From an uncultured Christensenella sp. (GTDB taxonomy: Bacteria; Bacillota; Clostridia; Christensenellales; Borkfalkiaceae), in assembly GCA_910577375.1 (NCBI GenBank), contig CAJTLT010000001.1, positions 178,952-242,951 of the forward strand: a DNA stretch of 64,000 nucleotides, read 5' to 3'. The position numbers and the translations under genes are program-made. Under the pieces are notes generated by a model. The model saw only the letters and a program-made list of their open reading frames with translations. It was not told the origin of the DNA and ran no database searches. This document shows positions 57,543 to 64,000 of the stretch, one piece after another (the stretch's first letter is position 1; each line of letters begins with the position of its first letter).

Positions 57543-58877
57543 ATGAATTACGTTCAAACAGTATTAAATAATCTTAAAAAGCAAAACCCCAATGAACCTG
57601 AATTTCATCAGGCGGCAACTGAAATATTAACTACACTTGCGCCTGTTGTAGATAAACATTCGGAATATGAGGCTGCCGGTCTTTTGGAAAGATTTGTAGA
57701 ACCGGAACGCATTATAATGTTTCGTGTGCCTTGGGTAGACGATAGCGGAAAGGTTCGCGTAAACAAAGGTTATCGTGTTCAGTTCAACAGTGCGATAGGT
57801 CCGTATAAAGGCGGATTGCGTTTTCATCCTTCGGTAAATCTTTCGATTATAAAATTTCTCGGACTTGAACAGATACTTAAAAACAGTCTTACCGGATTGC
57901 CTATAGGCGGGGGTAAAGGCGGTTCGGATTTTGACCCGAAAGGTAAATCCGACAGAGAAGTTATGGCATTTTGTCAAAGTTTTATGACTGAGCTTTACCG
58001 TCATATAGGTGCGGATACGGACGTTCCTGCCGGAGATATCGGCGTTGGCGGTAGGGAAATAGGTTATCTTTTCGGGCAATATAAAAGAATTCGTGACGAA
58101 CATGTCGGCGTTTTGACTGGAAGAGGACTTTCTTACGGCGGCAGTCTTGCCAGAACCGAGGCGACCGGTTACGGTTTGGTTTATATAACGGAAGAGGCAA
58201 TGAAAGCGCGCGGAGAAAGCTTTAAAGGTAAAACGGTTATAATTTCCGGTTCTGGAAACGTAGCTATTTATGCTTGCCAAAAGGCGCAAAGCCTTGGAGC
58301 GAAAGTGGTTGCTATGTATGATTCGAACGGATATATTTACGATCCTGACGGTATAAAGCTTGACGTTGTAAAAGAAATAAAAGAAGTAAAACGCGGTCGT
58401 ATTAAAGAATATGCAGAGAAAGTATCGGGCGCGGTTTATAAAGAGGGTTGCAGCGGTATATGGACAATTTCTTGCGACATAGCTTTGCCTTGTGCAACCC
58501 AAAACGAAATAAATGCTGAATCCGCTGAAATTCTTGTTAAAAACGGAGTTAAATATGTTGCGGAGGGGGCCAATATGCCGTCCACGTTGGAGGCGATATC
58601 AATATTCCAAAAAAACGGCGTTGTATTTCTTCCCGCAAAAGCGGCAAACGCCGGCGGAGTGGCAACTTCCGCTTTGGAAATGGCGCAGTCGTCCGGTAGG
58701 ATGTTCTGGTCTTTTGACGAGGTTGATGCAAAGCTGAAAAGCATTATGATTAACATTTACCATAATATTGATAATTCGGCAAAAGAATACGGTTATGAAG
58801 GCAATTATGTAATGGGGGCAAATATTGCCGGATTTATGAAAGTTGCAACGGCAATGATGGCTCACGGCGTCGTTTGA
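57543..58877 (+). CDS. gdhA: Glutamate dehydrogenase, NADP-type
   Basis: 444 residues. Substrate site GPYKGGLRFHPSVNLSIIKFLGLEQILKNSLTGLPIGGGKGG (the last Lys is catalytic), then DVPAGDIGVGGREIGYLFGQYK and the Rossmann loop ISGSGNVAIYA. Hexameric enzyme making glutamate from 2-oxoglutarate and ammonia. Own promoter. Confidence 0.96.
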   Translation: MNYVQTVLNNLKKQNPNEPEFHQAATEILTTLAPVVDKHSEYEAAGLLERFVEPERIIMFRVPWVDDSGKVRVNKGYRVQFNSAIGPYKGGLRFHPSVNLSIIKFLGLEQILKNSLTGLPIGGGKGGSDFDPKGKSDREVMAFCQSFMTELYRHIGADTDVPAGDIGVGGREIGYLFGQYKRIRDEHVGVLTGRGLSYGGSLARTEATGYGLVYITEEAMKARGESFKGKTVIISGSGNVAIYACQKAQSLGAKVVAMYDSNGYIYDPDGIKLDVVKEIKEVKRGRIKEYAEKVSGAVYKEGCSGIWTISCDIALPCATQNEINAESAEILVKNGVKYVAEGANMPSTLEAISIFQKNGVVFLPAKAANAGGVATSALEMAQSSGRMFWSFDEVDAKLKSIMINIYHNIDNSAKEYGYEGNYVMGANIAGFMKVATAMMAHGVV

Positions 58878-58889
58878 TTTAGCTGTAAT

Positions 58890-59915
58890 ATGTTGGATGT
58901 TTTCATTACCTCTATAAATGCGGTCGTTCCTATAATTTTACTTATTTTAGTAGGATATTTGTTAAAGCGCGTTAAATTTTTAAATGAAAATTTTATAAAA
59001 ACCGGTAATAAATTCGTTTTCAGGGTTTGTTTGCCGTGCATGCTTTTTATAAATATATATGATAAAATGGAACGCTTTTCCGATATACGATGGGATGTTG
59101 TTTTGTATGCGGTAATAATTATTTGCATTATTTTCGCTTTGGGGCTTTTGACGGCAATTTTTACCACTAAGCATAAAAACCGCCGAGGTGTTATTCTGCA
59201 ATGTACGTTCAGAAGCAATTTTGCAATAATCGGGCTTACTTTGGTTGAAAGGCTTGGCGGCGATTTGGGGCTTGCTGGCATAATTTCCGCGTTTTCGATT
59301 CCGGTTTTCAATATTTTGGCGGTGATTGCTCTTTCTGTGTTTTCTGAAGAAGATTGCGGCGGTTATAAGCATAATGTAAAAAATATTTTTTTGAATATCG
59401 TTAAAAATCCTTTGATTATAGGCGTTGCCGTCGGTTTGGTGTTTGTCGGAATAAGAGAAATTGAACGCGCGTGCTTTAATGGGGAAGTGTTGTTTAGTTT
59501 GAAAACGCACCTCAAATTCCTTTATATAGGATTAAGCGATTTAAAAGTGATAGCTTCTCCGCTTGCTTTGATAATTCTCGGCGGTCAATTTGAATTTTCC
59601 GCAGTAAAGGGTATGACCAAAGAAATTGTGGTCGGTACTGTATGGAGAATATTGTTAGCTCCGCTTATTGGTATAGGTTTGGCTGTACTTTTAAGTAATA
59701 ATACAGAGTGGCTAAATTTTGGTGCGGACGTCTATCCTACGCTGATTGCGCTTTTCGGAACGCCTGTTGCTGTGTCAAGCGCAATAATGGCAGGGGAGAT
59801 GAAAAGCGACGAACAGCTGGCAACACAGCTTGTTGTCTGGACGAGTATTTGTTCTATATTGACTATATTTATTACAGTATTTGTTTTAATGTCTTTCGGG
59901 CTGTTGGTAACTTAA
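58890..59915 (+). CDS. AEC (auxin efflux carrier) family transporter
   Basis: 341 residues with about ten membrane helices in two inverted halves (VVPIILLILVGYLLKRV at the start, LYPTLIALFGTPVAVSSAIMAGEM near the end, the family's conserved P-A-S segment). Bacterial members often carry malate or other organic acids. Twelve bases after gdhA, so perhaps co-transcribed. Confidence 0.85.
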   Translation: MLDVFITSINAVVPIILLILVGYLLKRVKFLNENFIKTGNKFVFRVCLPCMLFINIYDKMERFSDIRWDVVLYAVIIICIIFALGLLTAIFTTKHKNRRGVILQCTFRSNFAIIGLTLVERLGGDLGLAGIISAFSIPVFNILAVIALSVFSEEDCGGYKHNVKNIFLNIVKNPLIIGVAVGLVFVGIREIERACFNGEVLFSLKTHLKFLYIGLSDLKVIASPLALIILGGQFEFSAVKGMTKEIVVGTVWRILLAPLIGIGLAVLLSNNTEWLNFGADVYPTLIALFGTPVAVSSAIMAGEMKSDEQLATQLVVWTSICSILTIFITVFVLMSFGLLVT

Positions 59916-59938
59916 TATTTAAAATCAGTAAAATTCTC

Positions 59939-59998
59939 TTGACAGAGAATTTTATTTTGTTTATAATCTAAAACAAGTGTTGCAAAACGATTGTTTTA
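59939..59998 (+). promoter_or_regulatory. Promoter with an overlapping TetR-type operator
   Basis: TTGACA (59939-59944), 17-bp spacer, TATAAT (59962-59967). Directly after the -10 lies an inverted repeat TAAAACAA (59969-59976) and TTGTTTTA (59991-59998), centre-to-centre 22 bases, covering the transcription start. Expected autoregulatory site of the TetR protein. Confidence 0.7.
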
Positions 59999-60010
59999 AA
60001 AGGAGATAAA

Positions 60011-60574
60011 ATGCCGCCTAAAGCAAAATTTACTAAAAAAGAAATAACTGAAGCCGCAATGCGGATTGTTGAAAGGGACGGGGTTGAGTTTCTTACCGCA
60101 AGGTCGCTTGGCGCAGAACTCGGCAGTTCCGCCAGACCGGTTTTTACGGTTTTTAGCGGAATGGAGCAAGTGCAGTCAGAGGTGATTTCCGCCGCCAACA
60201 TGATTTACGGAAAGTATGTAGAACAAGGTTTAAAAGAAGAAATTGCTTTTAAAGGAGTTGGAAAGGCTTATATACGTTTTGCGGCTGAACGCCCTAAGCT
60301 TTTTCAGCTTTTGTTTATGAAAGAGCGAAAAGAAAGTCCTGATAAAGATAATGTTTTGCAGATTATAGAAGAACATTATGAAGCAATAATAGTCTCGATA
60401 CGCAATCTTTACGGACTGGACCGCGAAAAAGCTATTCTGCTTTATGAAAACCTTTGGATTTATTCTCATGGGATAGCGGTTTTATTGGCAACCAAGGTTT
60501 GTTCGTTTACGAAAGAACAGATTTCGGAAATGCTTACGCTTGTATTTAAAGGAATTATTAAAGAAATCAAATAG
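60011..60574 (+). CDS. TetR/AcrR family regulator
   Basis: 187 residues. N-terminal helix-turn-helix AMRIVERDGVEFLTARSLGAELGSSARPVFTVF and a helical ligand domain. First gene of an operon with an ABC exporter, so it probably represses its own operon until the exporter's substrate is present. Confidence 0.88.
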   Translation: MPPKAKFTKKEITEAAMRIVERDGVEFLTARSLGAELGSSARPVFTVFSGMEQVQSEVISAANMIYGKYVEQGLKEEIAFKGVGKAYIRFAAERPKLFQLLFMKERKESPDKDNVLQIIEEHYEAIIVSIRNLYGLDREKAILLYENLWIYSHGIAVLLATKVCSFTKEQISEMLTLVFKGIIKEIK

Positions 60575-60583
60575 GAGGTCATA

Positions 60584-61264
60584 ATGCTTAAAGCTGAAAA
60601 TGTAACAAAATCTTATAACGGTGCCGAAGTATTAAAAAGCGTTTCGTTGGAAGTAAAAGACGGCGAATTTGTGGTAATTCTCGGGGCGTCCGGTTCAGGT
60701 AAATCCACGCTTTTAAGTGTTCTTTCTGGTCTTGAACATGCCGATAGCGGTAATGTGGAATACAACGGTGAAAATCTTACTCATATGAATGATAAACAGC
60801 TTACCGATTTCAGAAAAAGGGAGGTTGGATTTATATTTCAACAATATTATTTGTTATCGCATATGTCGGTAGAAAACAATGTAAAAATGTGTGCAGATTT
60901 AGTAAAGAATAAGGATTTCAAAAAAATTATTTCCGCGGTCGGATTGGAGGATAAATTAAAAAGTAAACCTTCGCAGTTATCCGGCGGAGAACAACAGCGT
61001 GTTTGCATTGCCAGAGCATTGGCAAAAAATCCGAATATTCTGTTTCTTGACGAGCCTACAGGAGCGCTTGACGAAAAGACGGGACGAGAGGTTCTCGATT
61101 ACATAGTCCGCTTGCATAAAACGCAAGGCTTTACAATGATTATGGTTACACATAACGCGAATATCGCAGATATGGCGCAAACCGTTATAAAAATGAATAG
61201 CGGAGTAATTACGGAAACGCACAGTAACAGTTCGCAAAAAACCGCGTATGAAATAGGGTGGTAA
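60584..61264 (+). CDS. ABC transporter ATP-binding protein, MacB/LolD type
   Basis: 226 residues: Walker A GASGSGKST, Q-loop FIFQQYYLLSHMSVENNV, signature LSGGEQQRVCIARALA, Walker B ILFLDEPTGALDEKT, H-loop VTHN. Partners the FtsX-like permease encoded three bases downstream. Confidence 0.93.
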   Translation: MLKAENVTKSYNGAEVLKSVSLEVKDGEFVVILGASGSGKSTLLSVLSGLEHADSGNVEYNGENLTHMNDKQLTDFRKREVGFIFQQYYLLSHMSVENNVKMCADLVKNKDFKKIISAVGLEDKLKSKPSQLSGGEQQRVCIARALAKNPNILFLDEPTGALDEKTGREVLDYIVRLHKTQGFTMIMVTHNANIADMAQTVIKMNSGVITETHSNSSQKTAYEIGW

Positions 61265-61267
61265 GTA

Positions 61268-62407
61268 ATGGTTATTAGTTTAAAGGACAGTCTAAAGCTT
61301 ATCGGCGTTTCCGTTGTGTGCGTTTGCGCGGTTTTTGTCTGTACGTTTATGCTTAGCTTTTATATCGATATTTTGCCTCTTGAAGACACAATAACCGACG
61401 AGTATACGCGCGTGCTATACGATGCTCAAAAAGCAACTGCACAGGTATGCGCTGTAATAACCGGAGGCGTACTCGGCATAATTGCCGTGGTTATGCTGAT
61501 TTTTTATATCAAACTTTATATAGACAGCCATGCAAAACAGTTGGGAATTATTAAAGCAACGGGTTATTCTAATATTAGAATCGCTGCAAAATTCTGGGTT
61601 TTCGGATTAAGCGTTTTTATCGGATGTGCGCTCGGTTTTATCGGCGGATACGCTTCAACCCCGATAATTTATGAAGGGCTGAGAATAGAAGGGATTTCAG
61701 AAATTGCGGTTCATTTTCATGTGGAATTGCTGTTCGGGCTTGTTTTTGCTCCCGCGGTTATATTTTCCTGTATCGCTTGCGGATACGCATACTTTGCGCT
61801 TCGGTGTCCTGTAATGCAGCTTATGCGCGGAAAGACAGCAAAAATAAAAGATAAACCGCAAAAGACAGGTAAAGACAAATCATTTTTAAAAGAAATGTGT
61901 TTAAAAACTATTTTTTCTAAAAAATCCATTGTATTTTTTGTTGCTTTTGCGTGCTTTTGTTTTGGCTCAATGATGCAGATGGGGCTTTCAATGGAGAACT
62001 TAACGTCTGCAACTATGGGATATATGATTTTGATTATAGGCGTAGTGTTAGCTGTTGTGACTATGTTTATGGCGGTTACAACGCTTATAAATTCCAACTT
62101 TAAAAATATCTCTATAATGAAGGCATGCGGATATTCTTTGAAAGATTGTGCGCTTGCTGTTCTTGGCGGATATGTTCCGTTTGCATTGCTTGGATTTGGA
62201 TTAGGTACAGCTTATCAGTTCGGACTTTTGCAGATTATGATAAACATCGTTTTTGCTGATGTTGGGGAAGTTCCTGAATATACTTTTAATGTTCCAGTAT
62301 TCTTTTTAACGTTGGGTATTTTTATTGTTTGTTATGCCGTTGTTATGGCTTATTACACTTTGCGGATAAATAGAATTTCAGTAAAGGAAGTAATGCTTGA
62401 AAACTGA
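61268..62407 (+). CDS. FtsX-like ABC permease
   Basis: 379 residues with about eight helices. Two FtsX-type segments carry 'KQLGIIKATGYSN' and 'KNISIMKACGYSLKD' coupling motifs, so both halves are fused in one short protein without a large extracellular domain. With the ATPase it forms an exporter or a membrane-stress (Bce-like or lipoprotein-type) pump; substrate unknown. Confidence 0.85.
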   Translation: MVISLKDSLKLIGVSVVCVCAVFVCTFMLSFYIDILPLEDTITDEYTRVLYDAQKATAQVCAVITGGVLGIIAVVMLIFYIKLYIDSHAKQLGIIKATGYSNIRIAAKFWVFGLSVFIGCALGFIGGYASTPIIYEGLRIEGISEIAVHFHVELLFGLVFAPAVIFSCIACGYAYFALRCPVMQLMRGKTAKIKDKPQKTGKDKSFLKEMCLKTIFSKKSIVFFVAFACFCFGSMMQMGLSMENLTSATMGYMILIIGVVLAVVTMFMAVTTLINSNFKNISIMKACGYSLKDCALAVLGGYVPFALLGFGLGTAYQFGLLQIMINIVFADVGEVPEYTFNVPVFFLTLGIFIVCYAVVMAYYTLRINRISVKEVMLEN

Positions 62408-62416
62408 ATAAAATAA

Positions 62417-62456
62417 TCCCCCTAAGAAAAAATATTTTACTTATGGGGTGTTTTTT
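62417..62456 (+). terminator. Terminator after the ABC permease gene
   Basis: CCCCTAAG and CTTATGGGG arms (one bulged T) followed by TGTTTTTT. Confidence 0.65.
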
Positions 62457-62503
62457 GTGTTGTTAACGTTTGTAATAAATTAGTGATTAAATAGTCGAAT
62501 AAA

Positions 62504-62538
62504 AAATCGCACGATAAAAAATATTTATCGCGCGATTT
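62504..62538 (-). terminator. Terminator after tRNA-Arg
   Basis: AAATCGCACGATAAA and TTTATCGCGCGATTT with one mismatch; on the minus strand a T-run follows. Confidence 0.7.
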
Positions 62539-62612
62539 GGTACTCCCGGCGGGAATCGAACCCACAACGGCCCCTTAGGAGGGGGCTGTTATATCCATTT
62601 AACTACGGAAGC
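62538..62612 (-). tRNA. tRNA-Arg, anticodon CCT
   Basis: Acceptor GCTTCCG/CGGGAGT with G-T pairs, anticodon loop CTCCTAA (anticodon CCT, codon AGG), encoded CCA. Downstream of rpsT on the same strand. Confidence 0.9.
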
Positions 62613-62672
62613 TAATGACTGAAATCAAAAAGCAAAAATAAAAGCGAGCGTGTTTCTACGCCCGCTAAATTT

Positions 62673-62936
62673 TTACGCCATTGCGTTGAGCTTTTTCGCA
62701 AGACCAGATTTCTTGTTAGCGGCGGTATTCTTTTTAAGAACGCCCTTTGAAACCGCGCAATCAATTGTTGAGCAAGTCTTGGGGAACAAAGCCGTAGCCG
62801 CCTTTTTGTCGCCGCTTTCAACGAGAGCAAGGAATTTCTTTACTTCGGTTTTAACTTCTGATTTAACCGATTTGTTTCTCGCGGTTTTCTTTGCAGTGAC
62901 AAGCACGCGCTTTTTAGCAGACTTTATATTAGGCAT
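62673..62936 (-). CDS. rpsT: 30S ribosomal protein S20
   Basis: 87 residues, Lys-rich helical bundle: MPNIKSAKKRVLVTAKK, KNTAANKKSGLAKKLN. Binds 16S rRNA early in assembly. Good ribosome site AAGGAG before ATG 62936. Confidence 0.96.
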   Translation of the reverse strand: MPNIKSAKKRVLVTAKKTARNKSVKSEVKTEVKKFLALVESGDKKAATALFPKTCSTIDCAVSKGVLKKNTAANKKSGLAKKLNAMA

Positions 62937-63016
62937 TTCATATCTCCTTTTGGATACTTGTTAACTTTAATTCTTAAGTAATTTTATCATAAATAATAAG
63001 GCTTGTAAACTGTTTT

Positions 63017-63045
63017 TTGACTGCTTTTTGTAATTTTTTTAATAT
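63017..63045 (+). promoter_or_regulatory. Putative murI promoter
   Basis: TTGACT (63017-63022), 17-bp spacer, TAATAT (63040-63045). The GTG start follows 29 bases later without a visible Shine-Dalgarno. Confidence 0.45.
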
Positions 63046-63074
63046 ATTTTACGTCAGCTAAATATTTATATTAT

Positions 63075-63866
63075 GTGAAAGATTTTTCGTTTAAAAGTAA
63101 AAAACCGGTGTGCTTTTTTGATAGCGGAATAGGCGGGTTGAATTTGCTTGGAGAGTGTATAAAACGTATTCCGAATAAACAGTTTGTTTATTTTGCGGAT
63201 AATTTTAATGTTCCATACGGTAATTACAGTGAAGAAAAAATTTTGATATTAGCGAATAAAATTTTTTCCGAAATACAACAGTACAATCCCATCGCGGCGG
63301 TTATTGCTTGTAATACGGTTACTGCGGTGTGTATTGAATATCTGAGGAACAAATATTCCTTCCCGATAATAGGTATTCAGCCTGCAATAAAACCTGCGGC
63401 AAAAAATTGCAGAAGATGTGTAGTTTTGGCTACTCCCGCAACTGCGCACAGTACTGGTATTTGTAGACTAGTAGAACGTTTTGGTAGAGGCGTTACGGAT
63501 GTTGTTGCTTGTGATAAACTCGCCGCCTATATTGAAAATAATGTATTTGATTTGAATAAAGAAAAAATTTATGACTTTTTACCTGATATAAAAGCCGAAA
63601 GTATAGTTTTAGGTTGTACTCATTATACTTATATAAAACAGATTGTTAAGGAAAAATATGGCTGTTCTGTGTTTGACGGAATGTGCGGTACAGCAGAAAG
63701 GCTATGTTCGGTTTTAAATAATATTGAAGAATGTGAAACTGATAATATAGAAAATGAAAGCAAATTATTGAAAAAAACAGAGTTGTATTTGCCGGAAGTT
63801 ATTTTTAAAGGCGGCGATGAATGGAAAAACGAGCGTGTTTTTAAAGAAGTTGTTATGAGTAAATAG
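63075..63866 (+). CDS. murI: Glutamate racemase
   Basis: 263 residues producing D-glutamate for peptidoglycan. FDSGIGGLNLL, the first catalytic Cys in VIACNTVTA and the second in LGCTHYTYI are all present. GTG start at 63075. Confidence 0.94.
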   Translation: MKDFSFKSKKPVCFFDSGIGGLNLLGECIKRIPNKQFVYFADNFNVPYGNYSEEKILILANKIFSEIQQYNPIAAVIACNTVTAVCIEYLRNKYSFPIIGIQPAIKPAAKNCRRCVVLATPATAHSTGICRLVERFGRGVTDVVACDKLAAYIENNVFDLNKEKIYDFLPDIKAESIVLGCTHYTYIKQIVKEKYGCSVFDGMCGTAERLCSVLNNIEECETDNIENESKLLKKTELYLPEVIFKGGDEWKNERVFKEVVMSK

Positions 63867-63916
63867 GTATCTGGGGAAATTTTTCCCACAAAATCCCAAA
63901 AAATTCCTAAAAAGTC

Positions 63917-63945
63917 TTGACAATTACAGGTTTCAATGCTATATT
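63917..63945 (+). promoter_or_regulatory. Promoter at the right edge
   Basis: TTGACA (63917-63922), 17-bp spacer, TATATT (63940-63945), driving the frame that starts at 63976. Confidence 0.7.
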
Positions 63946-63975
63946 TGATGTATCAACCTACAAAAGGCAGTTTTT

Positions 63976-64000
63976 ATGTTGTATCTTACCGGTGAATACA
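63976..64000 (+). CDS. Start of a gene leaving the window
   Basis: ATG and seven more codons (MLYLTGEY) after AAAGG. The start is reminiscent of Rrf2-type regulators, which would suit a strong sigma-A promoter, but eight residues prove nothing. Confidence 0.35.

Noticed and set aside
57627..58502. Long minus-strand open frame opposite gdhA
   Set aside because: It is antisense to a well-conserved gene with intact motifs, and no start signals are present.

Overview
The window is 64 kb of chromosome from an AT-rich anaerobic Bacillota, most probably an uncultured gut Clostridia. The signs are reverse rubrerythrin, NfnAB, AdhE, DegV, DUF4364, a TSCPD protein, paired DnaD and G39P-like helicase-loader proteins, two-domain Sua5, and the ACT plus PFL/DUF711 pair. 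The order cannot be fixed from sequence alone. Most of the window is ordinary core genome. Two tRNA-associated loci are not.

Layout. 1-8.4 kb: end of argS, gph, rubrerythrin, a Cys-rich small protein, YihY, DegV, tRNA-Leu(CAA), polA-coaE, tRNA-Leu(AAG). 8.4-10.6 kb: a decayed accessory island with a mutated tyrosine-integrase remnant, an orphan reading frame, a small array of structured repeats, and a flavodoxin-family gene, ending at tRNA-Ser(CGA). 10.69-23.36 kb: an integrated element. 23.5-41 kb: helicase-loader pair, sbcDC, a defective-looking alpha/beta hydrolase, signal peptidase, ACT/PFL, pepF, dnaB, Sua5, LMW phosphatase, rpiB, DUF3592, comEC. 41.1-42.1 kb: truncated genes and a relic of a second element beside tRNA-Leu(CAG). 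42.4-64 kb: adhE, a small-molecule kinase, nfnAB, Nudix, pantothenate (coaX) genes, hom, tRNA-Ser(GGA), TfoX-like, amidohydrolase, gdhA, AEC carrier, a TetR-controlled ABC exporter, tRNA-Arg, rpsT, murI.

Main discovery. The 12.66-kb element carries a eukaryotic-virus-like CRESS replication module. Its Rep is an HUH endonuclease fused to an SF3 helicase. Directly upstream of rep lies a textbook CRESS origin: a 9-bp stem whose 10-nt loop holds TAGTATTAC, the circovirus/geminivirus-type nonanucleotide, flanked by tandem 8-bp iterons. The rest of the element encodes a Zot/HerA-like P-loop ATPase, several single-pass membrane proteins (one with a long coiled coil and five InlB-type repeats), a Big2 lipoprotein, a sigma-like regulator whose ribosome site is buried in a hairpin, and a large serine recombinase. 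The attachment sites can be reconstructed. The recombinase reading frame runs across attP, so integration at the 3' end of tRNA-Ser cuts off its last 51 codons, which now sit at the other end of the element next to the tRNA. Joining the two ends restores one open frame, with 10-bp inverted arms centred on the shared hexamer GCGCCA.

The second locus confirms this. Beside tRNA-Leu(CAG) lies a relic with the same origin (identical loop, compensatory stem change), the same iterons, the same terminator, and a homologous recombinase tail starting at the tRNA CCA. It has lost rep. It also has a second hairpin with a 15-bp perfect stem carrying the same nonanucleotide.

Other points of interest: promoters placed so that polA, comEC and nfnA would be leaderless; an SbcC with no visible zinc hook; tRNA-Leu with anticodon AAG; a hydrolase with no nucleophile; and a TetR operator beside the exporter promoter.
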